A stretch of DNA of 64,000 nucleotides from Pseudomonas helleri (GCF_009600315.1 NZ_WIWC01000001.1:238046-302045); one strand, 5' to 3'; shown: positions 1-13,043, counted from the stretch's first letter. Notes: generated from the letters alone by a model not told the origin. Numbers and translations are program-made.

Positions 1-279
1 GATACCGGCTTTAACCTGTTGTACTGCCTGGCCCCCGGTCAGGGCGCCCATGCAGTTGACGAAATCTTTCTCGGGACGGAAGGACGGGTGTGCGCCCTGT
101 GTCACCAGTTTCCACAGCTTGTCAGCGCCCATTTTTGCAAAGGTGTGCTCGGGTTGTACCGAGCCGCGCAGGCGGACCACGTCAGCAGCGGAATAATCGC
201 GAGTCACGCCTTTCCAGCGTGGATTTTCGGCCCAGTCTTTTTCAAGGGCTGCAATTTGCTGTTCGCGTGTCAGTGCCAT
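1..279 (-). CDS. aceA: Isocitrate lyase, N-terminal part (runs off the window)
   Basis: The minus strand reads MALTREQQIAALEKDW and continues for 93 codons to the window edge. This matches the N-terminus of gammaproteobacterial isocitrate lyase, including the MGADKLWKLV stretch. The enzyme splits isocitrate into glyoxylate and succinate, the first step of the cytosolic glyoxylate shunt. The ATG is preceded by a GAGG Shine-Dalgarno about nine bases upstream. Only the start of the gene is present, so the catalytic cysteine region cannot be checked. A TGTAGTGC/GCACTACA palindrome about 180 bases upstream is the likely control site. Confidence 0.93.
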   Translation of the reverse strand, partial: MALTREQQIAALEKDWAENPRWKGVTRDYSAADVVRLRGSVQPEHTFAKMGADKLWKLVTQGAHPSFRPEKDFVNCMGALTGGQAVQQVKAGI

Positions 280-460
280 GGTGATAAACCTCGTCGCATA
301 GGTCTGGGTTGAAAGTTTGCTCCACCAGGCACACATCAATGTTGTTTGTGTAAGTGCGTGAATGGCTTCTCGCTAGCTGCATTCAGAGGTCTTCTACAAG
401 GCCTCTGATTCGCGGGAGCGGGGCCATCATGCCTTTGCATTTTTGCGTCGTCAAATACTT

Positions 461-486
461 TGTAGTGCTTTTTTTATGGCACTACA
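461..486. promoter_or_regulatory. Palindromic operator upstream of aceA (RccR/HexR-like)
   Basis: A perfect 8-bp inverted repeat, TGTAGTGC (461-468) and GCACTACA (479-486), is separated by a T-rich 10-base spacer. It lies in the 232-bp gap between aceA and the secretin-like gene. TGTAGT-N-ACTACA is the site type I recall for RpiR-family regulators such as RccR, which controls glyoxylate-shunt genes in Pseudomonas. The palindrome is directly visible; assignment to RccR is inference. Confidence 0.6.
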
Positions 487-511
487 TATTTAGTCTAATA
501 CGACTCAGTGG

Positions 512-1255
512 TCAGTTTTGGGCCCTTGGGTCAAGGGTGTCGACTTTTACCCGTACGGTCATGTCATCACGGCTTTGGGTAGAGTAGGTAAGGGTTTCAC
601 CCTGTTGTGCGGTCTGGTTCTGACCATTGATACCCGCGACAGTGATCCACTTGCCCAGAGGTCCGCTGATCTGTGTGTCGGCATTCTGAACGTCCACTAC
701 ATCAGGCTGCTCCTGGCTCATGCGGTCGCGCTGAGTGCTGATCGCCAGATGCACCGTGGTACCCGTCACTGTTGCGGTGACATAAAAGCCTCGCGTCACA
801 TTTCGGTATTCGGTCTGCGTCAACAAACGGCCATAGCCATCTGTCTGGGTGCTGGTGAGCGGCACACTTTGCCCGGTTTGAATAAATGCAGGAACACCCT
901 CTGTCGCTTGAATTTGCTGAGTACCGCCATCGCGGCTTGCCGTGCTGTAAACGCGAGTACTGCGGCTGTTTAGATGCAGGTTATCGTCACGGGTATCGAC
1001 GGTGATCAGCAGGCGCTTGGCGGGTTTGTCGAGTTGACTGAGCAGGTTCTGGAGGTTTTTGATTTTTGAGGCCGATGCCTCGACGATCAACTGATTGCCG
1101 TAGGCACTGACTGTGCCGTTCTTGCCTATAAAGTTTTGTGCGATAGGCAGAAGGTCAGTGCTGGTGCGGTTTTGCAGAGTGATGACTTGGGTGTCGGCCA
1201 AAGCAAAGCTGCTGGTGAGCAGTAACAGGCTGGCGATGAATGTGCGCAGGGACAT
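512..1255 (-). CDS. Exported orphan protein with secretin-like N-domain
   Basis: The product has 247 residues. The start MSLRTFIASLLLLTSSFALA gives a clean signal peptide, so I prefer it to a start 18 codons upstream. Residues from about 22 to 80 (VITLQNRTSTDLLPIAQ...VEASASKIKNLQNLLSQLD) have the N1-type ring fold pattern of type II/III secretins, with the usual L-x-x-LD end. The rest resembles the short secretin-homology region (PAFIQTGQSVPL) but ends far short of a full secretin, so it probably does not form an outer-membrane pore alone. No secretion genes are adjacent. The function is not known; a periplasmic or outer-membrane role is inferred. Confidence 0.75.
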   Translation of the reverse strand: MSLRTFIASLLLLTSSFALADTQVITLQNRTSTDLLPIAQNFIGKNGTVSAYGNQLIVEASASKIKNLQNLLSQLDKPAKRLLITVDTRDDNLHLNSRSTRVYSTASRDGGTQQIQATEGVPAFIQTGQSVPLTSTQTDGYGRLLTQTEYRNVTRGFYVTATVTGTTVHLAISTQRDRMSQEQPDVVDVQNADTQISGPLGKWITVAGINGQNQTAQQGETLTYSTQSRDDMTVRVKVDTLDPRAQN

Positions 1256-1348
1256 GTCCGTAAGCTCCGCAATGCGTGAAAGGTCACAGCAGAGTGTGCC
1301 AGATAGCAAAACGCCCTGCGATCCGAAGATGGCAGGGCGTTGCTAATC

Positions 1349-1464
1349 CGTAGCAGCTGCCGAAGGCTGCGTTCGGCGGCGAAGCCGTCGTAAATCCTGT
1401 GTTCACATTGGCTGGATTTACGATCGCCTCGCAATCGGACGTCGCCTTCGGCAACTGCTACGGG
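1349..1464. repeat. Paired REP-like inverted repeat, copy 1
   Basis: Two long imperfect complementary arms, GTAGCAGCTGCCGAAGGCTG at the left and a matching GCCTTCGGCAACTGCTAC at the right, enclose GTCGTAAATCC/GGATTTACGATC. Together they form a large hairpin pair between the secretin-like gene and the GNAT gene. A closely related copy lies at 6924-7056. This is typical of Pseudomonas intergenic REP/BIME elements. Confidence 0.8.
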
Positions 1465-1473
1465 AGGGTCAGG

Positions 1474-1896
1474 TCAGCTCACCCGTACCATATCAACATG
1501 AGGAATACCCGCTTCCAGGAATTCTTCGCTGACGATATTAAAGCCCAGCCGCTCGTAAAACGCCGAGGCGTGCACTTGTGCGCTGAGCATTTGCTGCTTG
1601 AGTCCGCGCTTTTCTGCTTCGCTGACCGCCGCATTCATCAGCGCATCACCGACTTTCAAACCGCGCCAGTCCTTGAGGACAGAGACACGGCCGATATGGC
1701 CGTCGAGCAATAAGCGCGCTGTACCGATGGCATAGTCGCCTTCATAGGCCAGAAAATGCACGGCTTCAGCGTCGTCAGAGTCCCATTCAAGCTCAGGTGG
1801 GACCTGTTGTTCATTAATAAATACCGCCTCACGAATGCGTCGAAGGTCGGCGATGTCCTTTTGCCAATTGGCGACACGTACGCGAATTTTATTCAT
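1474..1896 (-). CDS. GNAT family N-acetyltransferase
   Basis: The product has 140 residues and starts MNKIRVRVANWQ. It has a GNAT acetyl-CoA fold: FINEQQVP in the N-terminal helix region, the IGTARLLLDGHIGRVSVLKDWRG core strand and pyrophosphate-binding loop, and a C-terminal FYERLGFNIVSEEFLEAGIPHVDM. It belongs to the short YjcF/ElaA-like class; the acceptor substrate cannot be read from sequence. Its ATG overlaps the end of roxA by 8 bp, so the two are translationally coupled. Longer in-frame starts lie inside roxA and were rejected. Confidence 0.87.
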   Translation of the reverse strand: MNKIRVRVANWQKDIADLRRIREAVFINEQQVPPELEWDSDDAEAVHFLAYEGDYAIGTARLLLDGHIGRVSVLKDWRGLKVGDALMNAAVSEAEKRGLKQQMLSAQVHASAFYERLGFNIVSEEFLEAGIPHVDMVRVS

Positions 1897-3055
1897 CAGC
1901 GAATCCCAGGCTTCCTTGTTTGACCAGCTCACAGAGCAGGTTGCGTCCATCTTCATCAGCCAACCATGGCCCGAGGTTGTCACTGTGCAGGGCGTCGGCA
2001 GCGCAGATCATTTTCAGCAGCTCACGCAGCTTACCCGGCAGCAGGCGGCTTTGACCGCTGGCGAACAGTAGCAGGTCTTCGTCCACTTCTGACCAGGCCA
2101 GACGCGCGCTCGGGTTGCGAATCAGAACGGCGCCCTGTTCCAGGCTGCCCAGCAAGTCTTCTTCTTCGAGTTCGGGGCCTGTCACGAGTTCCGGATAACG
2201 TGGCTCGGTCATGAATTGGCCGAACCAGGTCAGTAGCATGCGCTCGTCGCTCATGTGCTCGGCGAGCAAGCCTTTGAGACGATCAAGGGCGTCATGCTGG
2301 ATTTGATGCGGGTCGCTCACCGGCTGGGCGTCAGCGTCGGTGTAGCGCTCTTCATCAGGCAGGTACTGGCTGAGGAAGTCGGTGAAGTGCGTCAATACCT
2401 CTGCCGCGCTCGGTGCGCGGAAGCCCACGGAGTAGGTCAAGCAGTCATCAACGGCTACGCCGCAGTGCGCCAGGCGGGGCGGCAGGTAGAGCATGTCGCC
2501 CGGTTCCAGCGTCCACTCATCGGTGGCCTGGAAGTCGGCCAGAATGCGCAGATCGGCGTGTTCCAGCAGCTTGCTCTCGGAATCGCACATCTGGCCGATC
2601 TGCCAGTGACGCTTGCCGGCGCCTTGCAGCAGGAACACGTCATAGTTGTCGAAGTGAGGGCCAACGCTGCCACCCGGGGCTGCGTAGCTGATCATCACAT
2701 CGTCAATGCGCCAGCTTGGCAGAAAACGGAAATTTTCCAGCAGTTCTCCCACTTCGGGTACGAATTGATCAACCGCTTGAACCAGCAGCGTCCATTCGCG
2801 CTCGGGCAGTTTGCCGAATTCGTCTTCTGCAAACGGGCCGCGGCGTAATTCCCATGGACGCTCGCCGTGCTCGATGACCAGGCGCGACTCGACTTCTTCT
2901 TCAAGTGCCAGGCCAGCCAATTCGTCGGCATCAATCGGGCTTTCGAAGTCAGGAATGGCCTGACGGATCAGCAACGGCTTCTTCTGCCAGTAGTCGCGCA
3001 GGAACTCGCGCGCAGTGATGCCGCCCAGGATTTGAAGAGGAGTATCAGGATTCAT
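1889..3055 (-). CDS. roxA: Ribosomal oxygenase (JmjC-type, L16 arginine hydroxylase)
   Basis: The product has 388 residues and starts MNPDTPLQILGG. It is a Fe(II)/2-oxoglutarate JmjC cupin of the RoxA/YcfD family, which hydroxylates an arginine of ribosomal protein L16. The iron ligands are visible as the HFD motif (His134, Asp136) and a distal His197 in RLAHCGV. A C-terminal winged-helix-like region follows, as in YcfD. The start is chosen from homologue-like length. The gene lies downstream of purB, after a terminator, and is coupled to the GNAT gene. Confidence 0.92.
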   Translation of the reverse strand: MNPDTPLQILGGITAREFLRDYWQKKPLLIRQAIPDFESPIDADELAGLALEEEVESRLVIEHGERPWELRRGPFAEDEFGKLPEREWTLLVQAVDQFVPEVGELLENFRFLPSWRIDDVMISYAAPGGSVGPHFDNYDVFLLQGAGKRHWQIGQMCDSESKLLEHADLRILADFQATDEWTLEPGDMLYLPPRLAHCGVAVDDCLTYSVGFRAPSAAEVLTHFTDFLSQYLPDEERYTDADAQPVSDPHQIQHDALDRLKGLLAEHMSDERMLLTWFGQFMTEPRYPELVTGPELEEEDLLGSLEQGAVLIRNPSARLAWSEVDEDLLLFASGQSRLLPGKLRELLKMICAADALHSDNLGPWLADEDGRNLLCELVKQGSLGFADE

Positions 3056-3094
3056 GTGTAACCTATTGAAAAATTGCACTTTGTAATCGGGAAT

Positions 3095-3120
3095 AAAAAC
3101 GCCCGGCACGGCCGGGCGTT
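3095..3120 (-). terminator. Rho-independent terminator after purB
   Basis: On the minus strand a GC-rich stem, AACGCCCGGC/GCCGGGCGTT, is followed by a T-run. It sits between the purB stop and the roxA start. Confidence 0.85.
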
Positions 3121-3138
3121 AGTAGGTCGTTGCAGCGA

Positions 3139-4611
<1,473 letters not shown>

Positions 4612-4635
4612 TTAAAAAGTGTCCGGCCGGGTCTG

Positions 4636-5259
4636 TCAGTGACCGCGCAGCATCGGGTAGAGCTCTTTGAGCAGCTTGCGGCGGCTGATGACCAACTGCC
4701 AGCGATGGCCACCCAATTGACGCCACAGGCGTGCTGAGCGGATGCCGGCCAGCAGCAGGGCGCGAATTTTCGAGGCGTTGCTCGGTTGTTGCAGATTGCG
4801 CATGTCGCCATGCACCTGAATACGCTGGCGCAAGGTGCTTAGCGTGTCTTGATACAGCGCACCGCAGGCCGCGACCACGTTTTCGTGGGCCGGGCCGAAA
4901 TGTTCGACTTGAGACTGAATCTGCGGCAGGCGTTTACCGATCAGTTCCAGCATGTCATCACGCTTGGCCAGTTGGCGCTCCAGGCCCAGCATCGACAGCG
5001 CGTAGCGCAATGGTTCGCGTTGCAGGGTGTTGGGGTCGCGTTCAAGGGCGCCAATCAGGGCGCGATAACCTTCACGCAGGTGGCTGTCGTCGCCGCCAAA
5101 CACTTCAAGCGTGTCCTTGGGGTCGCGAACCAGCAGGGTCCCCAGCATGCAGGCTAATTCGGCTTCGCCGACTTGACCGGTTTTAGCGATCTTGTCGACC
5201 AGTACGGCAGCCAAGAAGACGCCGCCAAGGGCTACCAACTGCTCCTGGGTGGTGTTCAT
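4636..5259 (-). CDS. hflD: High-frequency lysogenization protein HflD homologue
   Basis: The product has 207 residues and starts [18 protein letters not shown]. It is an all-helical HflD/YcfC family protein, with [29 protein letters not shown] segments and a conserved C-terminus [19 protein letters not shown]. In E. coli HflD is a peripheral membrane protein that affects lambda CII stability; its normal role is unclear. The start overlaps the mnmA stop by 4 bp, the conserved mnmA-hflD-purB arrangement. Confidence 0.93.
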   Translation of the reverse strand: MNTTQEQLVALGGVFLAAVLVDKIAKTGQVGEAELACMLGTLLVRDPKDTLEVFGGDDSHLREGYRALIGALERDPNTLQREPLRYALSMLGLERQLAKRDDMLELIGKRLPQIQSQVEHFGPAHENVVAACGALYQDTLSTLRQRIQVHGDMRNLQQPSNASKIRALLLAGIRSARLWRQLGGHRWQLVISRRKLLKELYPMLRGH

Positions 5260-6389
5260 GCCTGGTTGCCTTTGCTGGTCCAGGGCTCGGCCACTTCGAT
5301 CACGCCGCCGCCCAGACATACTTCGCCGTCGTAAAACACCACCGATTGACCGGGGGTGACGGCACGCTGTGGGTCATCGAATGTGGCGCGATAACCGTCT
5401 GCGGTTTTTTCCAGCGTGCAGGGCTGGTCGCTTTGGCGATAACGAACCTTGGCGGTCAGGCGCAGCGGGCTGCTCAGGTCGATCGGATTGACCCAGAAAA
5501 TTTCAGAAGCGAGCAGGGCGCGTGAAAACAGCCACGGATGATCGTTGCCCTGACCTACGATCAACTCGTTGTTCTCCAGGTCTTTGAACAACACGTACCA
5601 CGGCTCGTCGCTGGCGTCCTTGAGGCCGCCGATGCCCAGCCCCTGACGCTGGCCGATGGTGTGGTACATCAGGCCATGGTGACGGCCGATGACTTCACCT
5701 TCGGTGGTCTTGATCACGCCCGGTTGTGCGGGCAGGTACTGCTTGAGGAAGTCGCTGAAGCGTCGTTCGCCAATAAAGCAGATACCGGTGGAGTCTTTCT
5801 TCTTGGCGGTGGCCAGCCCGTGCTTCTCGGCTATTTGACGCACCTCGGGTTTTTCGAGTTCGCCCACCGGGAACAGGGTGCGGGCAATTTGCTCACCGCC
5901 GACCGCGTGCAGGAAGTAGCTTTGATCCTTGTTCGGATCAAGGCCCTTGAGCAGCTCGGTACGGCCGTCAATGTCGCGACGACGCACGTAGTGGCCCGTG
6001 GCAATCAGGTCGGCGCCCAGCATCAGGGCGTAGTCAAGGAACGCCTTGAACTTGATTTCGCGGTTGCACAGGATGTCCGGGTTCGGCGTGCGTCCGGCTT
6101 TGTATTCGGCCAGGAAATGCTCGAACACGTTGTCCCAGTATTCGGCGGCAAAGTTGGCGGTGTGCAGTTTGATGCCAATCTTGTCGCACACGGCCTGGGC
6201 GTCTGCCAGATCATCCATGGCGGTGCAGTAATCCGTTCCGTCGTCTTCCTCCCAGTTCTTCATGAACAGGCCTTCCACCTGATAGCCCTGCTCCATGAGC
6301 AGAACGGCGGAAACGGAAGAGTCGACACCGCCGGACATGCCGACGATGACGCGCTGTTTTTCGGGGGCGACTAAGGCTGGATCACGCAT
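5256..6389 (-). CDS. mnmA: tRNA-specific 2-thiouridylase MnmA
   Basis: The product has 377 residues. The N-terminal PP-loop ATP pyrophosphatase motif GMSGGVDSS covers residues 17-25. The two catalytic cysteines are Cys108 ([10 protein letters not shown]) and Cys204 ([10 protein letters not shown]). The C-terminal beta-barrel starts near residue 215. The enzyme thiolates C2 of the wobble uridine U34 in Lys, Glu and Gln tRNAs, taking sulfur from the Tus relay. The start [12 protein letters not shown] is the usual Pseudomonas form. The gene is first in mnmA-hflD-purB. Confidence 0.97.
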   Translation of the reverse strand: MRDPALVAPEKQRVIVGMSGGVDSSVSAVLLMEQGYQVEGLFMKNWEEDDGTDYCTAMDDLADAQAVCDKIGIKLHTANFAAEYWDNVFEHFLAEYKAGRTPNPDILCNREIKFKAFLDYALMLGADLIATGHYVRRRDIDGRTELLKGLDPNKDQSYFLHAVGGEQIARTLFPVGELEKPEVRQIAEKHGLATAKKKDSTGICFIGERRFSDFLKQYLPAQPGVIKTTEGEVIGRHHGLMYHTIGQRQGLGIGGLKDASDEPWYVLFKDLENNELIVGQGNDHPWLFSRALLASEIFWVNPIDLSSPLRLTAKVRYRQSDQPCTLEKTADGYRATFDDPQRAVTPGQSVVFYDGEVCLGGGVIEVAEPWTSKGNQA

Positions 6390-6448
6390 AAGGATTCAAT
6401 GAGTGTCTTTAAAAAGGACGCGATTCTAGCAGGCCCGAGCGCTCAAGG

Positions 6449-6895
6449 CTAAACCGAAGGGCGGATTAACGAGAGGTCGAACAGTTTGCCGCTCAAATAA
6501 TCGTCTATGCATTGCAAGGTCAGCTCGCTGCGCCAGCGATCGCGCTGGGCCAACAGCTCGTCGCGGGTCAGCCATTGTGGCCCGATGATGCCGGTGTCCA
6601 GTGTGTATTCGGGGTGGTGCTTGATGGCTTTGCCGGCAAAGCAGACGCGTTGGTATGTCACACCATTGCTGGGAGCGGTGTACAGATAAATGCCAATCAC
6701 GCCGGTCAGTTCAACGTCGTAACCGGTTTCTTCGAGGGTTTCACGGATAGCCGCGTCGATCAGGCTTTCATTCGGGTCCAGATGGCCGGCCGGCTGGTTG
6801 AGCACTGCGCGGTCGCGTTTCAATTCTTCAACCATCAGGAAGCGGCCATTGTCTTCGACGACTGTGGCGACGGTGATGTGGGGTTTCCATTCCAT
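6449..6895 (-). CDS. Nudix hydrolase, NudJ-like
   Basis: The product has 148 residues with a complete Nudix box, G37...E43...R51-E52...E55-E56-x-G58 (GHLDPNESL...RETLEETGYD). It is probably the NudJ-type phosphatase that usually sits just upstream of mnmA and acts on nucleoside tri- or diphosphates and thiamin pyrophosphates. The exact substrate is inferred from context only. It is 59 bp upstream of mnmA on the same strand and likely cotranscribed. Confidence 0.92.
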   Translation of the reverse strand: MEWKPHITVATVVEDNGRFLMVEELKRDRAVLNQPAGHLDPNESLIDAAIRETLEETGYDVELTGVIGIYLYTAPSNGVTYQRVCFAGKAIKHHPEYTLDTGIIGPQWLTRDELLAQRDRWRSELTLQCIDDYLSGKLFDLSLIRPSV

Positions 6896-6923
6896 TAAGT
6901 TGTTCTCTTTGTAATGAATTGTA

Positions 6924-7056
6924 CGTAGCAGCTGCCGAAGGCTGCGTCCGGTTGCGAAGCAATCGTAAATCCTGAGTGTGCGGTGTAACTGACAAATTGC
7001 AGGTATTGATTTTACGACGTCTACGTCGTCGGACGCAGCCTTCGGCAGCTGCTACG
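6924..7056. repeat. Paired REP-like inverted repeat, copy 2
   Basis: CGTAGCAGCTGCCGAAGGCTG at the left edge (6924 onward) is matched by its near-exact complement ending at 7056. The inner sequences (GCGAAGCAATCGTAAATCC, TTTTACGACGTC) resemble those of copy 1 at 1349-1464. It lies between idh and the Nudix gene. Confidence 0.82.
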
Positions 7057-7070
7057 AGATAGTCGTGTCC

Positions 7071-7113
7071 AAAAACACAAAACCCGGCGTCGTGGGCCGG
7101 GTTTTGTGTTGTT
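7071..7113 (-). terminator. Terminator after idh
   Basis: A long stem with arms AACACAAAACCCGGC and GCCGGGTTTTGTGTT is followed on the minus strand by T-rich sequence. It sits directly downstream of idh, and its symmetry could allow action in both directions. Confidence 0.85.
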
Positions 7114-7124
7114 GCCTGTTGCTC

Positions 7125-9353
<2,229 letters not shown>

Positions 9354-9413
9354 TTAACTCTCTTCTTTGCTGAGCGTGCTCAGATACTCGAGATGCGCAG
9401 GGTAGGCGCTTTC

Positions 9414-9426
9414 GTTCACAGTGAAC
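9414..9426. promoter_or_regulatory. Perfect 13-bp palindrome upstream of idh
   Basis: GTTCACAGTGAAC is a perfect dyad centred 73 bp upstream of the idh ATG. Size and position suit a dimeric repressor or activator site. The regulator is unknown. Confidence 0.35.
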
Positions 9427-9777
9427 AATGAGCCGAAAGTCGAGGTTCTTCGCGGTGATGTGAATGCATCAGTAGAGCGTCAAGCGGTCGAACCGGGGTA
9501 ACGGCTCAGCCTTTCTAGGCCTGAAAGACTCAATTCAATAGGTGTTGCTCGGTGACTCGATGGTCACCGGCCGCAGTATACATAGGTCCCTCAGGTTGCT
9601 GCGAGGGGTGTGGTGAATCGCGGGTCATCAATTGGTCTAAGAGCGCGCTGTTTATAGCGGCGTACCCAGTGAATACGGTGTTTTCATCGAGCACGGCTTG
9701 CTCTGAGTCAATCATTTTTTCTGTATTTCAAGCGCTCATATAACTGTTTTTTGGGCTTGGATACAGCTGCGAAGCAT

Positions 9778-9819
9778 AAAAAAACCGCCTGCTCGAATTC
9801 TCGGTCAGGCGGTTTTTTT
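9778..9819 (-). terminator. Terminator after cspD
   Basis: The arms AAAAAAACCGCCTG and CAGGCGGTTTTTTT flank a 14-base loop, with T-runs on both strands. It is 40 bp beyond the cspD stop. Confidence 0.9.
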
Positions 9820-9858
9820 CAAATTTTTATAGGTGTGGACCGTTTTCTTGTCGTCATG

Positions 9859-10137
9859 TCAGACAGCAAGGGGTTGCCCCTCGGTTTCGGTCACCGCGTG
9901 CGGCGCAATGGCCTTCGCATCAGTGATGGCTACGGCGTGGAGGCCTTTGGGGCCCTGAATGATTTCAAAGCTCACTGGCTGGCCAGCCTTGAGCGTCTTG
10001 TAACCATCCATATTGATCGCCGAAAAATGAGCAAAAAAATCGATCGCGTTACCGTGTTCATCGATGCCTTCCTTGGCTTGCGTATTAATGAAGCCGAAGC
10101 CCTTGGCGTTGTTGAACCACTTGACCTTGCCTTGCAT
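9859..10137 (-). CDS. cspD: Cold-shock domain protein CspD
   Basis: The product is 92 residues: an N-terminal cold-shock OB fold beginning [17 protein letters not shown] with RNP1-like KGFGFI and RNP2-like FFAHFSAI, then a variable tail. CspD-type proteins bind single-stranded nucleic acid and inhibit replication in stationary phase. The family is conserved next to clpS-clpA, and CspD is a Lon substrate in E. coli. I chose this ATG over one two codons upstream (10143) because the GAGGG Shine-Dalgarno is 8 bases from it but only 2 from the other. It is divergent from clpS. Confidence 0.9.
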   Translation of the reverse strand: MQGKVKWFNNAKGFGFINTQAKEGIDEHGNAIDFFAHFSAINMDGYKTLKAGQPVSFEIIQGPKGLHAVAITDAKAIAPHAVTETEGQPLAV

Positions 10138-10363
10138 ACTCATATCCCTCTGCTGCAAACGACTCCATCACTGGAGTATCATCCAGTTCATTCGCACAAA
10201 AACCAGTAAATGTGGTTGACTGCGCGGGCCTTTACTACCCACTGTGGGCCCTATTGGTTGTAACACCGTTTTACCGATAGTCAAGGTCACGCGGCAGGTA
10301 CAGTTGAAATTTAATGTGCTTGCCTCCATCACTGTAATCGATCAATGACGAACCTTTCTTTCC

Positions 10364-10726
10364 ATGCATGCAATTAGCCAGATTCGACTAACATTCAATC
10401 AGGATCAGCCCGGTTTTGATGACGACGATTCCGCTGGCTTGGCTGTGCAAGAGGCTAAGCCTGCGCTTCAGGTGCCGCCTATGTACAAGGTGGTTTTGTT
10501 CAACGATGACTACACACCCATGAATTTCGTTGTCGAGATACTTGAGGTGTTTTTTAACTTGAATCGCGAATTGGCGACCAAGGTCATGCTGGCCGTTCAT
10601 ACAGAAGGACGGGCTGTGTGTGGTATCTATACCCGCGACATTGCTGAAACCAAGGCAGCGCAGGTAAATCAGTACGCACGCGAAAGCCAGCATCCGCTAC
10701 TCTGTGAAATCGAGAAGGACGGTTAA
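10364..10726 (+). CDS. clpS: ATP-dependent Clp protease adaptor ClpS
   Basis: The product has 120 residues. The N-degron binding pocket is visible as [11 protein letters not shown] (Asn47, Asp48, Asp49) with His79 in [21 protein letters not shown]. The N-terminal 35 residues form the flexible extension that engages ClpA. ClpS delivers proteins bearing N-terminal Leu, Phe, Tyr or Trp to ClpAP. It is 29 bp upstream of clpA and probably in one operon, with the tagging enzymes Aat and Bpt encoded close by. Confidence 0.96.
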   Translation: MHAISQIRLTFNQDQPGFDDDDSAGLAVQEAKPALQVPPMYKVVLFNDDYTPMNFVVEILEVFFNLNRELATKVMLAVHTEGRAVCGIYTRDIAETKAAQVNQYARESQHPLLCEIEKDG

Positions 10727-10755
10727 CGCCGACCACTTGGGTATGAGGTGAAGCC

Positions 10756-13026
10756 ATGTTAAATCGCGAGCTCGAAGTCACCCTCAATCTTGCCTTTAAG
10801 GAAGCCCGCTCCAAGCGTCATGAATTCATGACGGTTGAGCACCTCCTTCTAGCGCTACTGGATAACGAGGCGGCCGCAACCGTTCTACGCGCCTGTGGCG
10901 CAAACCTCGACAAACTCAAGCATGACCTGCAAGAGTTTATTGATTCCACCACCCCTTTGATTCCTGTCCACGATGAAGACCGTGAAACCCAGCCAACACT
11001 GGGCTTTCAGCGTGTCTTGCAACGTGCTGTTTTCCATGTGCAAAGCTCCGGCAAGCGTGAAGTGACCGGTGCCAACGTTCTGGTTGCGATTTTCAGCGAA
11101 CAGGAAAGCCAGGCAGTGTTTCTGCTCAAGCAGCAGAGCGTTGCCCGTATCGATGTCGTCAACTTTATTGCCCATGGCATTTCCAAAGTGCCAGGGCAGG
11201 GTGATCACTCTGACGGGGAGCATGAAATGCAGGATGAGGAAGGCGGTGAGTCGTCCTCTTCCAGCAATCCTCTGGATGCCTATGCCAGTAATCTGAACGA
11301 ACTGGCTCGTCAGGGGCGTATTGACCCATTGGTCGGGCGTGAAATGGAAGTTGAGCGCGTTGCTCAAATCCTTGCGCGTCGACGTAAAAACAATCCGCTG
11401 CTGGTCGGTGAGGCAGGCGTGGGTAAAACCGCGATTGCTGAAGGGCTGGCCAAGCGCATCGTTGATAATCAAGTGCCTGACTTGCTGGCGAACAGCATTG
11501 TCTATTCCCTTGATCTGGGTGCGCTGCTCGCGGGTACTAAATACCGCGGCGATTTCGAAAAGCGTTTCAAAGCGCTGCTCGGCGAACTGAAAAAACGTCC
11601 TCAGGCGATTTTGTTCATCGACGAAATTCACACCATCATTGGTGCGGGTGCTGCCTCGGGCGGTGTGATGGATGCGTCTAACCTGCTCAAGCCACTGTTG
11701 TCTTCGGGCGATATACGGTGCATTGGTTCGACGACGTTCCAGGAATTTCGCGGTATTTTCGAAAAAGACCGTGCCTTGGCGCGTCGTTTCCAGAAAGTGG
11801 ATGTTTCCGAACCTTCGGTTGAAGACACCATCGGCATTCTGCGTGGCCTTAAAGGCCGCTTCGAACAGCATCACAGTATCGAATACAGCGATGAAGCCTT
11901 GCGCGCCGCTGCCGAGCTGGCGTCGCGCTATATCAATGATCGGCATATGCCTGACAAGGCGATTGATGTCATTGACGAAGCGGGCGCTTACCAGCGCTTG
12001 CAGCCGGTTGAGAAGCGCGTCAAGCGCATCGATGTGCAGCAAGTCGAAGATATCGTGGCAAAAATTGCCCGTATTCCGCCTAAGCACGTATCCAGTTCTG
12101 ACAAAGAACTGCTGCGTAACCTTGAGCGCGACTTGAAAATGACCGTGTTTGGTCAGGATGCAGCCATTGATTCACTGTCGACGGCCATCAAGCTGTCGCG
12201 GGCCGGGCTGAAGGCGCCTGACAAGCCAGTGGGTTCGTTCCTGTTTGCAGGCCCGACCGGTGTCGGTAAAACCGAAGCGGCTCGTCAGTTGGCCAAGGCT
12301 TTGGGTGTTGAACTGCTGCGTTTCGACATGTCGGAATACATGGAGCGTCACACCGTTTCACGCCTTATCGGTGCTCCTCCGGGTTATGTGGGCTTCGATC
12401 AGGGTGGGTTGTTGACTGAAGCCATCAGCAAGCAACCGCATTGTGTGTTGCTGCTGGATGAAATCGAGAAGGCGCATCCTGAAGTCTTCAACCTGCTGTT
12501 GCAGGTCATGGATCACGGCACGTTGACCGATAACAACGGGCGCAAGGCGGACTTCCGCAATGTGATCGTCATCATGACCACCAACGCGGGTGCTGAAACG
12601 GCTTCGCGGGCCTCAATCGGCTTTACGGTGCAGGACCATGCAACCGATGCGATGGAAGCCATTAAGAAGAGCTTTACGCCCGAGTTCCGCAACCGTCTGG
12701 ATACCATCATCCAGTTTGGTCGCCTCAGCCATGAGGTGATCAAGCACGTGGTGGACAAGTTTCTCACCGAGTTGCAGGCGCAATTGGACGACAAGCATGT
12801 GCAGTTGGTGGTTACCGACGCCGCACGTGGCTGGTTGGCGGCGGGAGGCTACGATGTGCAGATGGGCGCGCGGCCAATGGCGCGTTTGATTCAGGACAAG
12901 ATCAAGCGTCCGCTGGCTGAAGAAATACTCTTTGGTGAACTGGCTGATCATGGCGGTGTGGTTCACATCGACCTGGTCGACGGGGAGCTGACCTTCGAGT
13001 TTGAAACAGCCGTTGAAATGGCTTGA
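10756..13026 (+). CDS. clpA: ATP-dependent Clp protease ATP-binding subunit ClpA
   Basis: The product has 756 residues. Domain order is a Clp N-domain (about 1-140), an acidic/serine-rich linker ([11 protein letters not shown]), AAA+ D1 with Walker [10 protein letters not shown] near 217 and Walker B LFIDEIHT, then D2 with Walker [10 protein letters not shown] near 498 and [15 protein letters not shown]. It lacks the ClpB middle coiled coil. It unfolds substrates and threads them into ClpP. It lies downstream of clpS and is followed by a terminator. Confidence 0.97.
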   Translation: MLNRELEVTLNLAFKEARSKRHEFMTVEHLLLALLDNEAAATVLRACGANLDKLKHDLQEFIDSTTPLIPVHDEDRETQPTLGFQRVLQRAVFHVQSSGKREVTGANVLVAIFSEQESQAVFLLKQQSVARIDVVNFIAHGISKVPGQGDHSDGEHEMQDEEGGESSSSSNPLDAYASNLNELARQGRIDPLVGREMEVERVAQILARRRKNNPLLVGEAGVGKTAIAEGLAKRIVDNQVPDLLANSIVYSLDLGALLAGTKYRGDFEKRFKALLGELKKRPQAILFIDEIHTIIGAGAASGGVMDASNLLKPLLSSGDIRCIGSTTFQEFRGIFEKDRALARRFQKVDVSEPSVEDTIGILRGLKGRFEQHHSIEYSDEALRAAAELASRYINDRHMPDKAIDVIDEAGAYQRLQPVEKRVKRIDVQQVEDIVAKIARIPPKHVSSSDKELLRNLERDLKMTVFGQDAAIDSLSTAIKLSRAGLKAPDKPVGSFLFAGPTGVGKTEAARQLAKALGVELLRFDMSEYMERHTVSRLIGAPPGYVGFDQGGLLTEAISKQPHCVLLLDEIEKAHPEVFNLLLQVMDHGTLTDNNGRKADFRNVIVIMTTNAGAETASRASIGFTVQDHATDAMEAIKKSFTPEFRNRLDTIIQFGRLSHEVIKHVVDKFLTELQAQLDDKHVQLVVTDAARGWLAAGGYDVQMGARPMARLIQDKIKRPLAEEILFGELADHGGVVHIDLVDGELTFEFETAVEMA

Positions 13027-13043
13027 TCTAGCTCTGAAACAGG

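Noticed and set aside
9530..9715. 61-codon minus-strand open frame upstream of idh
   Set aside because: No recognisable motif, no convincing ribosome binding site and no icd similarity; probably chance.
10885..12087. 400-codon minus-strand frame inside clpA
   Set aside because: Shadow of clpA, which has both Walker motifs on the plus strand.
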